Assembly (NCBI GenBank): GCA_949987705.1
Contig: OX465282.1
Location: 13,938,501-14,002,500, forward strand
Source: Thereva unica
Lineage: Eukaryota > Arthropoda > Insecta > Diptera > Therevidae
Length of the DNA stretch: 64,000 bases
Direction of reading: 5' to 3'
Shown here: piece by piece, positions 24,869-36,075 of the stretch
How the letters are laid out: each line of letters starts with the position of its first letter
Position numbering within the stretch: the stretch's first letter is position 1
Notes under the pieces: model-generated
Databases searched by the model: none
Told to the model about the DNA's origin: nothing
Seen by the model: only the letters and a program-made list of their open reading frames with translations
Program-made: the position numbers and the translations under genes

Positions 24869-27800
24869 CTAATTAACAGATTGCAACTTTAAGCAATAAT
24901 CTATGGTAATATTTAAATCTGGCTTAAATCTATTCACCAATCTCAACAAATTCAATTTTTTATTCTTCGAATTGCTAGATTCTAGTTCATATAAAGTAGA
25001 TAAATTAATAAGCAAACTCTCATTCAAGGCCCTCTGAGGATTTAAGTTGATTGCACCTTCAAATAACTTAATGGCATCCTTTAGTTTTCCACAATACAGC
25101 AAGCAAACTCCCATGTTGTTAAGGAGCTGTAATATAAGAGTTTAATTAATAATAATAATAGTATTTCAAGAAAGTACACACGATTTATAATTAAAATTAA
25201 AACTAGAGTAATAATGAATATTCAAGAGAAAAAGATAGGAACAGAAAGTAGAATTAAAATGGAGATTGAAGTGGGAAGTGATCGAGGTAGTGAGAGAAAT
25301 AGAGAGCTAGTGAGAAGAAGAAGTTAAAAAAGAAATGCATGTCTTCTGAATGTTGTGGCTGTGCTCATTCTCTGAATGTGGCTTGGAAGATTATTCCAGA
25401 TTCTGAGATTATGGACCAAGAAGGAACGACTACCAACTAAGCAAGAATGCGCACGACTCAGAAATTGAATGGATCTCAAGGATTGCAAAGGAAAGAGGAA
25501 GTCAGAAAGGTAGCAGGGACTTTTGGTATAAAAAACCTTATGCAAGAGAAGTAAAGCCATGAGATCGAGGAATTAAATGAGGTCACAACCCAGTAAGGAT
25601 TTTAGGACACCCGACACATGTTCAGATCTCCTCATATGAAAAATGAACCTAATGCAATCATTAAATGCCACTCTAAGACGTTGACGGCAGCAAGAGTCGA
25701 AGGAAATATAAACCAGCGAGCCGTAAAGGAAATGAGGAACAACAAGAGATTTGATAAGTTTGGATCGAATAGGCAAGGATAACAGACTGCCATGTAGCCA
25801 TAGTTGGGGCCTCGGTAGCCTAGGGAGTAAGGCGTCTGGCTGCTATCCCAGAGGTCCCGGGTTCGAATCCCGGCCAGCCCCACGGTTCTTCGCCTTTTCC
25901 ACTTTCCAACCCACCCACATAACTTTCCTTCTTTCTTCTTCCCTCTTTACATTCCTGATTCCTCCTGTCGTAGCCATCCTTAGCCCTTCCCCACACCGCC
26001 AAAAAGCGCATGTCATCGGTTGGTTGATGAGATTCAACTCGTTTCAGGAGGCATAACACTCCAGCGAGTTGTCAAAGTCGCGATAGTAACAACGGTTGGG
26101 AGTAGGTGGAAAAATATCGCGGGTAGGTTGTGGCAGTTCCTTCCTTCCTCGACTAGAGCTGCTGTTCGACATTGCACCTATACAAAAGAAAATAGATTGT
26201 CGGCAGTATAAAGGGCCTTTCCTGAGACTCTAGTCTTTCTCATAAAAAAAAAGTTTACGAAGTGTGCTATAAATCTTAAAAAACAGCAATGGGAAGTGAT
26301 TGCAGCAGGAGAGTTTGGAATTGCCAACAATACCCAGGTTTTTGGCACAGTCAACGATTGGAAGGGGAACATTATTAAGTAGAAGAGGTGTGAAACCATC
26401 CGGGGACAGAGAGCGACGGCGAGCGAGAAGGAAGAGATCATTAATATAGAGGGAGAACAGCAAAGGACCAAGAACCAAACCCTGAGGCACACTTAGGAAA
26501 GAGTTTGTAACATTATTATGCCGAACACACTGAGCTCTATTAGAGAGAAGAGAGCCGAAGTGATACCTGTTGACTAAGTTTATGGAGCAGATGCGAGTGA
26601 ACTACAGAGTCGAATACTTTGGAGAAGTCAAGAAGAACTAATATTGCAATATCACCTCGGTCAAAGGCGGAACGAAGATCAGTTGTTACCTTCAATATAG
26701 CAGTTTCGCAACTGTGGGATTTACGGAAGCTAGATTGGAGTTTAGAAAGGAAATTATAAGAATCAAGATATCGCAAGACTTGAGTAGATACAATTTTCGC
26801 AAAAACTTTAGCGAGAAAGGGTAGAATACGTACACAATAGGCCTAACTTGGCCGCAGTGTTCACCATGTGGGTTGCCCCCTCGCTCCTTTAAAAAATGGT
26901 AGAATACTAATAGTGCGAAAGTCTGACAAACTAACGGGGGAGGACTTTTTAGGTCTGGGAATAACTGCGGCTTTTTTCCAGAGTAAAGGTACTTGGGAGG
27001 TTGCCAGGTAATAATTAAGAATATGCATGATGGCATCAACGATTAAAGGGGACAGAATCTTAGGAAAGCGAGGAGAAATACCATTATAGCCAACGCTATT
27101 GGGCGAAATGGAAAGCAATATGCCAAGTACTTCAAGTGAGTCGACACAATAGAAATTAAAACCATCAGAATATAGAGAGTTAAAAGAAGGGGAATCGAAA
27201 GTGGAAGACAGCGGGAAATTCGGAAGAGATTGAACGAAAGATGCATTGAGTGAGTTTACATCAAAATCAAATGAGTTAAGCTCAGAGGTATGAATGCCTA
27301 GAGACCGAGGACTAGATCAAAGTTGCTTTGGGGACAGTGCAGGATTAAGTTTCCGTGAGTAAAATTCACGCTTGGCCGATTTGACTTTGCTATTAAGTTA
27401 CGAAGATTTTTGTACACACTGAGGTAGCTCGGGATCCTAGTTTTGCGATAGCGCCTGTACAACACTCAACAATCAACTTGCGGATTTCATAAGAAAATCA
27501 GGGACAAGTTGGGGATTTACAACGTCTTCTTGCAACTACAGGGACACATTTATTTAATAGGGATTGGATGAAAGAATTCAAGAGATCAACCTTAGAATCA
27601 ACACAGTTTGTATTCAGGGTTTCGAACCCTGTAAATTTTGGGTGCGGGTACGGGTTCGGGTTCAATACCCTGAAATTTAGTGGGTTCAGGTTCGGGTTCA
27701 AGCTTTTTCCCAGAAAAAACAAAACAACGAATAGAGGTGAAACCAAAAAAGATGACGCCGGAGCGCGCATCTGGGGAAATGAAAACTGCACACAAAAAGA

Positions 27801-29759
27801 AATTGCCCACATATGGTTAAGAAACGTGCTTATGTATTTTCAAATGTCCTCTTCGAAATTTGTTGCGACTAGGCTAAGGGACGGGAATGGCATGCGGGGA
27901 TTCTACTGCGCATGGATATCGAGTCTTTTCTCGGCGTCATCTTTTTTGGTTTCACTTCTAATAATCTTGTTTGAAAGAAAAAGAAAATTCTGCGAAATCT
28001 GGAAATTTAAATTTTTAAGCGCCGCACACTTAGATAATAATTGCAGGATAATAAGGCAGGGAGGGAGGATGAACGGTAAAACTCGAGAGATTTGGCTATG
28101 TTTTAACACTAAATTGGTGGATGTAGCAGTGAGAACATCAAGAACCGATGGATGGAGTTTAATTGCTAGATAAGATTTTAGAAATGTTGTTTGTTGATTA
28201 GGATTTACCATGGTATTTCCAGAATCTTGTTGCAATGCTTTTTGAAAATTCATGTAGGCTTCTTGAAAATCATTTTGTGCTACAGCTACTAGGCCTTTAT
28301 CAACTAAATCTCGAAGGTCTAGAACGGAATTCCTGGAAATATACAAATTTGTTTATCTATATCTAGAGAAGTTCTCGTAATATGTAGATGTTAGTTAATA
28401 TTACATTTCTCTTAATTTTCTAGCATCTGCAAACTTCTGTTCAGCACCGAAGTTATCTCCAACATGCAAGTATATACGACCCCATGCTGAATAAAGAGCT
28501 CTCTTCTCTTCCCTGGTGATTTCTGGTTGTTCAAACAACGTCCTCATGAGATCATCGACTAGGCTGAAGTCGCGCATCTTTAATAAAACAAGGATTAACA
28601 CTAGAATTTTTTAGTAGTTAAGACTAGAAGTACCATGATAGCACAGTTTATAATAGAATGTAAAACACGAACTTCACGTCTTCGCCAAAATTCAAAATTT
28701 TGCTTTTCTCCTTTAAAATAGTTTTTAATTTCCGTGCATGTAGAGAAGAGCTCTGTTAGTCGATCCATGGCTGTTTTCGGTGATCCGTTATACAATGGAA
28801 TTTCGGATAGTAGTAATCGAAAGGAGAAGCATGCCATTGAGCCTTTTTTACCACCATATAAGTCAGGATAGGACTGAAAGATGTAGATTAAGTTATTTCT
28901 ATTATGGATGTAAAGATATTTTGGATAAGAAGGTTACATCATAATAAACATCAGGACGATTAAGAAGTCCAAACGGTTCAGCTTCCGACTGTAGCAGCTC
29001 ATACTGTCCTAGCTTAGTTAGTAAAGCCAAACGAGTAAACCATAATTGTAAGGAGTTTGGAGTATGCTTAACTGGCTGTCCAGCTCGTCCGTATCCTTGG
29101 TTATAAATTCTTAACTAGTTACATTTCTTTTTATACTTGTCTTTACAACAAATTACCTTGTCCATAAATTACTAATAGCCTAGATGTTAGGTTAACAGCT
29201 GCTCTAAAACATCCAGCAGAGATTAAGATGCGCAATCCTCTTTCATCTTGTGTAACATCGTCAACAGTTAAGACTTTCCTCTGGGCAAGTTCCTGCTCTC
29301 CTAAATATGACATCACAGCTTCTCGGATTGGATCCGTCTAATTAAATATATCGATTTTAAGTTAATATCTATTTAAACACGCAAAAACTCCTACTGAATC
29401 ACTAGAACTCATAACACTCGGTGTAGTTAACAAAGGTGGAATTCCTGGCTCTGTCAATGGTGGCTCCCAGAAATTCCGTACTTCATCCGACACCTTAACA
29501 TCATCGTCTAGGTCGGAATTTTCTAAATATTCTGGAACTTTAAAGGTTCCTTCGAAGCTAGTTGATGTTATGGGATTGCCGCTTTCATTATCTGGAATAG
29601 TAAATGGAAAAGATGGGTGTATAATTGGACAAGCTACGACGACGAGATTATGGACGAACTTGTATTGTTTTTCGAGATTTCATCAAAGAAACTTGGTGGA
29701 TCATTGGCAAAATATTGACTCAGACTTGGTCCTGGCGGTGCTGTGTCCTGATGTTCCAT
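24869..29759 (-). CDS. TRAPPC12: TRAPPC12, TPR subunit of the TRAPPIII trafficking complex
   Basis: Eight coding exons on the minus strand: 29759-29660 (donor uncertain), 29591-29395, 29337-29157, 29095-28938, 28873-28634, 28577-28405, 28332-28209 and 25126-24869. Phases agree and the product is about 476 aa. Diagnostic blocks are SFFDEI near the start; [38 protein letters not shown] followed by [27 protein letters not shown]; and C-terminal TPR helices ([30 protein letters not shown]). These follow vertebrate TRAPPC12, which works in ER-Golgi transport and autophagy; this version has a shorter N-terminus. Six introns are 56-72 nt, one is about 68 nt, and the last (28208-25127) is 3.1 kb of retrotransposon. 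Exon 1 is the weak point: only a poor GTTCGT donor restores the frame. No other lesion seen. Confidence 0.93.
25806..25881 (+). promoter_or_regulatory. tRNA-like head of a SINE with Pol III A and B boxes
   Basis: GGGGCCTCGGTAGCCTAGGG ... CCGGGTTCGAATCCCGG ... CCAGCCCC. The B box GGTTCGAATCC (25860-25870) and its stem are perfect, and an A-box-like TAGCCTAGGG is present. The acceptor stem pairs over only 5 bp, and the TCTGG/CCAGA anticodon stem encloses an 8-nt loop, so a working tRNA is unlikely. It is best read as the internal Pol III promoter of a tRNA-derived SINE. Confidence 0.75.
25806..26255 (+). mobile_element. tRNA-derived SINE inserted in the family 2 LINE
   Basis: A tRNA-like head, a pyrimidine-rich then mixed body, and an A-run at 26247-26255. 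Compared with the 40.2-kb copy of the host retroelement, the sequence between about 25803 and 26256 is extra: retroelement homology stops before it and resumes after it. It is antisense to TRAPPC12 and to the LINE. A body word recurs at 9318-9365. Confidence 0.75.
27600..27730. repeat. GGGTTCGGGTTC-rich irregular repeat
   Basis: Irregular reiteration of GGGTTC/CGGGTT words, with a small palindrome CAGGGTTTCGAACCCTG. It replaces retroelement sequence seen at the matching place in copy 2. Non-coding. Confidence 0.5.
27734..27958 (-). mobile_element. TA-target MITE, copy 1
   Basis: 225 bp with inverted ends GAGGTGAAACCAAAAAAGAT / complement of GAAGTGAAACCAAAAAAGAT, flanked by TA. Its interior, read on the minus strand, matches 42443-42666 for most of its length (CATGCGCAGTAGAATCCCCG, CCCGTCCCTTAGCCTAGTCG). 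It is inserted in family 2 copy 1. Confidence 0.85.
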
Positions 29760-31280
29760 TTTAAAGGTTTTTTTTATTATTTTAAACTAAAGTTTTAAGT
29801 GTAATTTTTAAAAGGTTTTCCTCTTCGACACAATAAATGGAAACTGACAGTTCTACAGTGAAAGTTATCAAAGCTATAAAAAGTCTTATCTTCGAAGCAG
29901 GGAATGCTATCATGTAATAGATGGAGTCTCAAAAAAATTTTAAAAGAGCTTTTATACCTGTGTAGGAAGATGACTGCAAACTTAAATATACAAACTGGAA
30001 GTGGAGATTACGGCTTCAATTTTAAAAAGAATGGTATGAAAAGCGAGAAATAAAAAAATTTGTCTATTACAGATTGTGATGGATTTATCTTTGTTGGATT
30101 TCTAAAATAGGCAGGGATAAGAAAAGAAGCTCTTCAAGAAATATGTTTAAAAATCAGGTACAGATCGTTTCTTAGTTCACAAATTTGTGAAAAAGTTGGT
30201 CTTGTATTATTTTCTAGATTTCTACCCAAACTGTAACACAATTAGCCTTGAGATGGGCCGTTTTGCAGTTGTACTCATGATTATATTGTGGCTAAATTCT
30301 TGGATCTGGTTTAAGGCCTCCATACCCGAACGATTTCCAATTCCAATTCCAAACTGCGGCTCGCGAACCCCATTTGGCTCATTGGCCCGCGAAGCGTGGC
30401 TCTTTCACAAAATACCATGTGGGAATGGCACTGAAATCAGTTGGACTTAACCAAAGTCTAGTAATAACAAGTCTTTCATCTTCATACAAAAATTTCCGAC
30501 CGTTGATTGTGTGCGTGCATATATGAACATCACTGCTGAGCAGAACTCAACGCATACTTCGTGAATTCAGCGAGACAAAGCCAGATTCTGTCTTTATGGT
30601 AAAGTATGCAGAACAGAAAAGGAAAGATAATTGAATCAGCTGTCAAAATTGAAATCATCAAAACAAACGAGCAAATATGCACAAACACATCAACATTATC
30701 CCTATAGAAACTCATAAAATTTTCCGACTTATGATTGTATTCCAGCGCGTATAAAAATATTGCATTCTCTCTCTGATAGCCTGACATCGTCATTTGAAAA
30801 ACTTGTGCATGCAGCTGTTCGCCTTTCACTCATTAACCATATGAAGATGAAAGACTTGTTAATTTCTAGACTTTGGACTTAACTGCATTGGTAGGCAGGC
30901 ATTAAAAATTGCCAGTAGTTCTGTCTGGAAAACGCTGACGAAGTTAGGATCCAGATATTAAGCTCACCAAGCAGTCGGTAGATCATGATCGTGCTTCCTG
31001 TGGTAGAGAGGGCGCCAAGACAAAGAGAGCCCCAAAAATAGATTGCAACCCAAAAAGGTAAGACCCTCATATCCTTGCTTTCTGAACGTCTAGAAGATAG
31101 GATCTGAAACCCAAGTATGCAGCGCTTTAAAATAAAATAAACGAGCTTGTTCTTAGCAAAGCGCTTGAAAAGTTCGAGCATTCAATATTTTTGTAGTATG
31201 TATTAGGTTTTTTGGAATTTCAAATTCCTTAAAGGGGCCCAAAGAAGGGCCAAGAACTGTTACGAGTTCTGTCGCCAAAT
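29760..31280. other. TRAPPC12 upstream region; no gene identified
   Basis: The first few hundred bases carry the TRAPPC12 promoter by position. The rest has only short frames without recognisable domains on either strand. Confidence 0.4.
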
Positions 31281-31289
31281 GAACCGACA

Positions 31290-31560
31290 ATTTACCAGCG
31301 GTTGTGATCCACTCTATTTCGGGGATAACCGATGTAAGCGAGAGAGGTGACTGCCTCCTAGAATTTCTTGTTACAAATATAGATCGGGATACAAACCCAC
31401 CTTTGTCAGTGGTGATAGGGAGGAGGTTCTGCACCTCGCCCTCACTAGCAGGCTACTTTCTAATAGTATCGGACCATTTGCACGTCAGGTTATATATTGT
31501 CGCCCTCCCACATATAAGCGCCTTTTCCTGGCTCCTAAAAAACAACTGGGTCTAACTTTC
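31290..31560 (+). mobile_element. Endonuclease fragment of an I/R1-type element
   Basis: An 83-codon frame with the pattern TDVSERGDCLLEFLVTNID ... VSDHLHVRLYIV. This corresponds to the 'D/N-RGE-L-EF' and 'SDH' blocks of the APE-like endonuclease of LINE ORF2. Eroded and truncated on both sides. Confidence 0.6.
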
Positions 31561-31839
31561 AGGGACTTGTGGCTTCGAAATCAGCACTACTCGCGGCTTC
31601 TCTCAGTGTGTGAACTAACGATGGCTGCAATACAACTCACTGTGATGCTGATCTTCTCGGATCGGAGGGGACCTTCTCAAGAAGCAGGGTTGTTCATACA
31701 CCGCTAACTTCTCCACGTCTCTGAACCTTGAGATGCGTGTTCAGCGAGCACTTTTCAGGGTCAATACTCCAGACCGCTTATTCCCGGGATGCTAGGTACA
31801 GTCATAGAACCGTTCCAAACCGTTATTCTCGGAGCCTTT

Positions 31840-32188
31840 GGCTGCATTCGGTATCGTCAAATGACCGTCAATCAACTGTTTCGGTTGCAAAATTGACTAA
31901 TACAGTTTGCAGAAGCGACTACGGCTGCTTTCGGTATCGCCAAATGATCGTCAATTAACTGCGTCGGCTGCAAAAATGACTGATGCAGTTTGCAGAAGTG
32001 ACTAGTTTTACTGCGAATTTGATGATTTCGACCACCTGACATTAAAATGATTGCAAGATGGCAGTGCCAATGTGCATTGCCGTACTTTTGGCAAAAGTCA
32101 ATTAGCATTTCCGAACTCTTGATTATCATCAATTGCAATACCGCAATATCGGTCTACTTCTCTGCAAATGACGTTTCCGAACGCAGCC
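31840..32188. mobile_element. MITE related to 54.9-kb element, with internal tandem copy
   Basis: Starts GGCTGCATTCGGTATCGTCA and ends in a diverged complement (ACGTTTCCGAACGCAGCC). The left end is repeated in tandem after about 80 bp (GGCTGCTTTCGGTATCGCCA), together with the following ATCAACTG/TGCAGTTTGCAGAAG words. The end sequence matches the MITE at 54867-55051. Confidence 0.75.
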
Positions 32189-32624
32189 TACAACAATGCA
32201 ACACAGAAGTGGAGAGAAGACTCCTCCCTGAAGACATCCTTTTACTTTAGTGCAGATACCCCTCAAGATTAGAGACCATTAGTTTGCGAGTACTTAGCAT
32301 AGGGTCGATCCAGCTCGCAGAAAGTGCTATTTAGACCACGTCTACTTAGGGCCCCAGCTATAATCTCAAAAGCATGTATTATTGAAGGCTCCGCTCGACA
32401 TCGAGGAAGGTCGCCAGTACAACTCCTGGCAGACCTCATCAAAAGCTTCCGCAACATCCAAAAATATCACTTCAATTGTCATTAGTGATTCGGTGTGTCT
32501 AATAGATTGTGGAATGTTGAGGTTGTTCTTTCAAATGCCTTTCCAGTTGTATGAATCACGATAACTTCAGCTACCTTCCACAGCTGTGTTAATGTATCTT
32601 ACTAATACTAATATTATATTAATA

Positions 32625-32733
32625 GGGTGAATTCAAAAATTCAACACTGCCGCAACACTGCAGAATTCAGCAATTAGAAGTCTGTAGCTGAATTCTGCAG
32701 TGTTGCGGCAGTGTTGAATTTTTGAATTCACCC
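32625..32733. repeat. Perfect palindrome, 47-nt arms
   Basis: Arms 32625-32671 and 32687-32733 are exact reverse complements, separated by 15 nt. The arm starts GGGTGAATTCAAAAATTC and is itself partly symmetric (GAATTCAAAAATTC). No clear target duplication. It is either a very young foldback MITE or a hairpin-forming insert. Confidence 0.9.
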
Positions 32734-32888
32734 AAAACGCGAATGTTTGTATGGATGTTTGTTACTCTTTCACGAAAAAACTACCGAATGAATTTTAATG
32801 GAACTTTACAATAATATAGCTCATACATCAGAATAACATATAAGCTATAATTTATAAAGCTATCTCGTATCCTTCGGGTAGTTGTAGT

Positions 32889-33209
32889 CAGGGGCGGCGC
32901 TTGGTTTTTAGGCGCTCGGTGCTATCTTCTTTCTTCTTCTTTGATCCGCAACGGATACGCTGCTGTTGGTGCCGCTTTAAAAAATGCGGTTTCTTGCCTA
33001 GTTTCTGCGGTCAATTCGGCAGATTGATCACCCTCCTCATTTTACACCCTGGACTTGGGACCAGACGACGGCGGAGTTGCCCGGTGCAGTATGCCATATT
33101 GCATCACATCAGCTCCTGATCGCAATGAAGAATAATGGAAAAATTGCGCCCCAGTCAAATTGCGCCCGGTGAAAGTGCACCATTTGCACCTATGAAAGCG
33201 CCGCCCCTG
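32889..33209. mobile_element. hAT-type MITE, 8-bp TSD
   Basis: 321 bp with ends CAGGGGCGGCGCTT and complement, typical of hAT (CAGNGG...). Flanks GTTGTAGT and GCTGTAGT agree at 7 of 8 bases. It shares GCGCCCGGTG and GTGCACCATTTGCACCTATG-type end sequence with the larger element at 37903-39458. Confidence 0.88.
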
Positions 33210-34923
33210 GCTGTAGTGTACTGATAAGGAAAATCCGAAACTTTTGTATGGGAGGTACTTTTCAAATTACTGCTTAAGAGCTCAGATCCTTTTTGGTTAC
33301 GATTCCCAAAGTTTCAGATCGATCGGAAGTGATTTACTGATAGTCGTCGTACAATTTTGTTGAAAAATGCAGTTTTTTCGCGAAGGATGCGATCCTCTGA
33401 ACTTGGATTGAAGTAACTTCGGCTGTATCTGCCCGATTTTAGCAATCTGTGGCTTAAATAAAAGTTAAAACCGAGACTTAATGCAAGAACAGCAATTCAA
33501 CAGCTAAAATATTTCGTGGAATCTCAGGCAAGGCAATTAGTTGCCAGTGGCGGTTCGTAAGGTTTAGGATAAGGGAAGCAAAGCGCAAGGCGAAAGATAA
33601 AAGTAAAAGTATCGAAAGCTTTACGTAAAAAAATGAAAAATAACCTATAGTTCAATTAGATAAACAAAACATAAGGAATTGTTCCCAGCCTCAAAATTTT
33701 TTTATGGAACATGCTAGTTACATCGAACGGTATACGAAATGGACATTTTCTACCTCTAGCAAAGCCGCTACGGAAAATTTTACCATTTTGGTCGTTTTTT
33801 CTAACTAAAGATTCGTATACTTCGGTATGTCTAGCGGTACGTAAGAAACGAAAAAAATAAAGGCAGTTCGTCATAATATTGGCTATCAGCGGTTCTTTCT
33901 TATTTTTAAATATAAGTTCTTTTGTGCATTTTCATGAACAAGTAAATTTTTTAATCTTGAAAAAAATGAAAAAAAGGAATCAAAAATTGTGAATTTTTTC
34001 ATTTTTTCATTTTTTCGTAATTCTTTTTGAAATAGTTTCGCTGCTAGAGGACGTTTTGCGACTTTTTTCACAGATTCTGTTGCTATAAAGCGTAAAAAAA
34101 AAACCGTTGAAAAACTGCAACTACACCTTTAATCTCGTTTAATTTTTCATATAAATGCATTATTTTGCTCAAAATCTAAAAAAGATACTAATAATAAAAC
34201 CCTGAATAGCTCGCATACACCCCGTACACCACCGCCGAACGACATTACATTCTCCTAGCAAAAATAACATTTCAGGCAACCCGTACGCGAAAATACAATT
34301 CATAAAAATATTCTCTAAAGGGATCATCATTAAAGAGAATCTTAACAAATATAATGGAAGCTATAAAGTTATCAGCTTATATTCAATATACACCGCCTAC
34401 CACCCCACAAAAGATAAAGAGAAACTTCACCTATCTTCTTCGATCTCTTTTTTTCTAGACTCAAGTCAAGAGTCAAAAACAAAATTTCTAAGCAAAACTT
34501 TAAGAGCAAATTTAATATTGCTCGAAGGCTGGAAGCCATAACAGATTACCAGAAAAAGAAACCAAGAAAACAAAGAGTATATGGTGGATACAGACAATTT
34601 CTCTCTCTTCGGCTTCTCGTATCCCACTGTTTGGCTCCGAAGAAGCTGCGTATAGCTCAGCTTCTGAGAGCACTGTATCAACGCAAACCTTTGCGTGAGT
34701 GTGAAGGCTGATTTACAATATTCCGTGATTGCGGTGCGTCAGCGAGACGAGTTGTCGGACGATACTCGCTATCGCTGGAAACTCGCAGGTAGAATTACAA
34801 TAATGCGAGTACGAATCTAGTTCACTATGTCAAATTTTATAGTTTTGACACAATATATAACAACATTAATTTTCTATATTTAATTTTTTATATTAATGCA
34901 AATAATATCTTTAGATAAAGAAA

Positions 34924-35229
34924 ATGCGTTCTTCAAGAACAGCAAGATGGAGAGTGCTACGGAATGATATCCACGCAATACCACAAAACGTGGAGAAGAT
35001 AGTAAAAGCTACAGTGCTCCTGCATAACTTGCTAATGCTAAATAAATGTGCAGCATATTGTCCAGAGAATTATGTTGACAGGCCTTTGGGTGAAGAGCTT
35101 GTTGAAGGGGATTTGAGGCAACAACACCCAGACTTGCATACAATTCGTGCTTCAAGAAGCCACAATGCCACTAGGGAGGCTTACAATTTACGCGAGCAAT
35201 TACGTAGTTATTTGTGTAATAATTCATGA
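34924..35229 (+). pseudogene. Harbinger transposase, C-terminal remnant
   Basis: A 101-codon frame with RWRVLRNDIHAIPQNVEKIV and KATVLLHNLLMLN, followed by YCPENYVD. This is the C-terminal helical block that ends the DDE nuclease of PIF/Harbinger transposases. The catalytic Asp residues lie upstream in the family and are missing here, so it cannot be active. It lies within the TIRs, overlapping the MADF remnant tail to tail at 35171-35229. Confidence 0.85.
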
Positions 35230-35413
35230 TAAATAGACGAAAATAAAAACAATAACCAACATAACATTCGATTTCCGCCCAATATTTTTCTTTTTGATAA
35301 ATTTTTTTATAGTTGTTTTCTCTTTTATCAAAAAGTGCTGGTTTTGATTTTATTAAATCAATCATTTTTTCAACATCTGCTTCGCTCATTCTTTGCATTT
35401 TTATTTGTATCAA
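35171..35413 (-). pseudogene. MADF-domain accessory protein remnant of Harbinger
   Basis: A minus-strand frame with DVEKMIDLIKSKPALFDKR, then NNYKK and YWAEIE, which is the N-terminal half of a MADF (Myb/SANT-like) DNA-binding domain. In Harbinger elements such a protein acts with the transposase in nuclear import and end recognition. Sequence after about residue 50 does not fit the fold, consistent with an internal deletion. Confidence 0.75.
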
Positions 35414-36075
35414 AAATCAAATAAACTTAGAAGGACAGATGACAGAAATAATTATTTAAAATTCAAAATTCAAAAATCTGTCATATGAGACTTGTCATCG
35501 CCTCTCGGAGCGTTAAAATTTCAATTTTTCCAAATTCTCTCGTCTCGTATTATCGCAAATCGCTGCATTGTACATTGCGGCATTTGAACACACGATATGG
35601 AAAACGTTTTGACAGTGCGTGCGAGACTCGTCTCGTTGTCGCATCGCACTCTCGCAACATTGTAAATCAGCCTTGAGTTCAATTTAATTGAATGTGTTGG
35701 AGTTTTCACGTTGATTTTCTGTGGCAAAGAAGCTGACGATATTACAGCTTCCCCATGTTGTGTAAGGCCTCGGTCACTACACCACCGGTGAGAGGCACTT
35801 TAGTATTTGCCACTCTGTCGCTCAACGCTCGCCGCTCGTATCATGGCTACAGCTTTACTCTTTGTTTACAGTAGGATGATAAATTTCAATTATTGTACAT
35901 TTTATAAAAAAAAATCTGTACATTGCTTCTTTAGTGTTTCCAGAGAAGGAAATATATTAAGATTTTTCTTCTAATAATCTTGATATATTAAAATTAATTT
36001 TTATTGAGTTGCCTATTTGGTCAAGGGAAGCAGTGCTTCCTTTGCTTCCAAAGAGGAACCACCACTGTTAGTTGC

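Larger units (their letters stand above)
25320..28180 (-). mobile_element. CR1/Jockey-like retrotransposon, family 2, copy 1
   Basis: Fills the last TRAPPC12 intron in the same orientation as the gene. From 28170 downward it keeps a piece of the endonuclease ([13 protein letters not shown]), then RT blocks ([12 protein letters not shown], a decayed [48 protein letters not shown]) and the C-terminal tail [17 protein letters not shown] near 25400. Multiple frameshifts. It is broken by a MITE (27734-27958) and a SINE-like insertion (25806-26255). The same family occurs at 39.8-43.4 kb. Its 5' edge lies about 30 nt from the TRAPPC12 donor. Confidence 0.88.
34705..35673. mobile_element. PIF/Harbinger transposon, internally deleted, TSD TGA
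   Basis: 969 bp with inverted ends AGGCTGATTTACAATATTCC / AGGCTGATTTACAATGTTGC and TGA on both sides. It carries the end of a transposase gene (plus) and the start of a MADF-type accessory gene (minus), arranged tail to tail, which is the usual two-gene layout of this superfamily. Both genes are truncated. Confidence 0.92.
33545..36067. mobile_element. Non-autonomous hAT element, 2.5 kb, 8-bp TSD
   Basis: Ends CAGTGGCGGTTCGTAAGG / complement of CAGTGGTGGTTCCTCTTTGG, with a further GGGAAGCAAAG-like word inside each end. It is flanked by the identical 8-mer TTAGTTGC (33537-33544 and 36068-36075). No hAT transposase frame was found; the small minus-strand frames at 33656-34071 are unrecognised. 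A Harbinger element (34705-35673) is nested inside, so this hAT is older. Confidence 0.9.

Noticed and set aside
25806..25881. Functional tRNA gene
   Set aside because: The acceptor stem pairs over only 5 bp, the anticodon loop has 8 nt, and the sequence is fused to a SINE body and A-run.
25751..26056. 101-codon gene on plus strand
   Set aside because: It is the SINE sequence read through; low-complexity Phe/Ser-rich text comes from the pyrimidine-rich body.
27600..27730. Telomere-like or satellite array
   Set aside because: GGGTTC words are irregular, cover only about 130 bp, and lack the unit of insect telomeric repeats.
29570..29764. Plus-strand gene
   Set aside because: Antisense to exons 1 and 2 of TRAPPC12.
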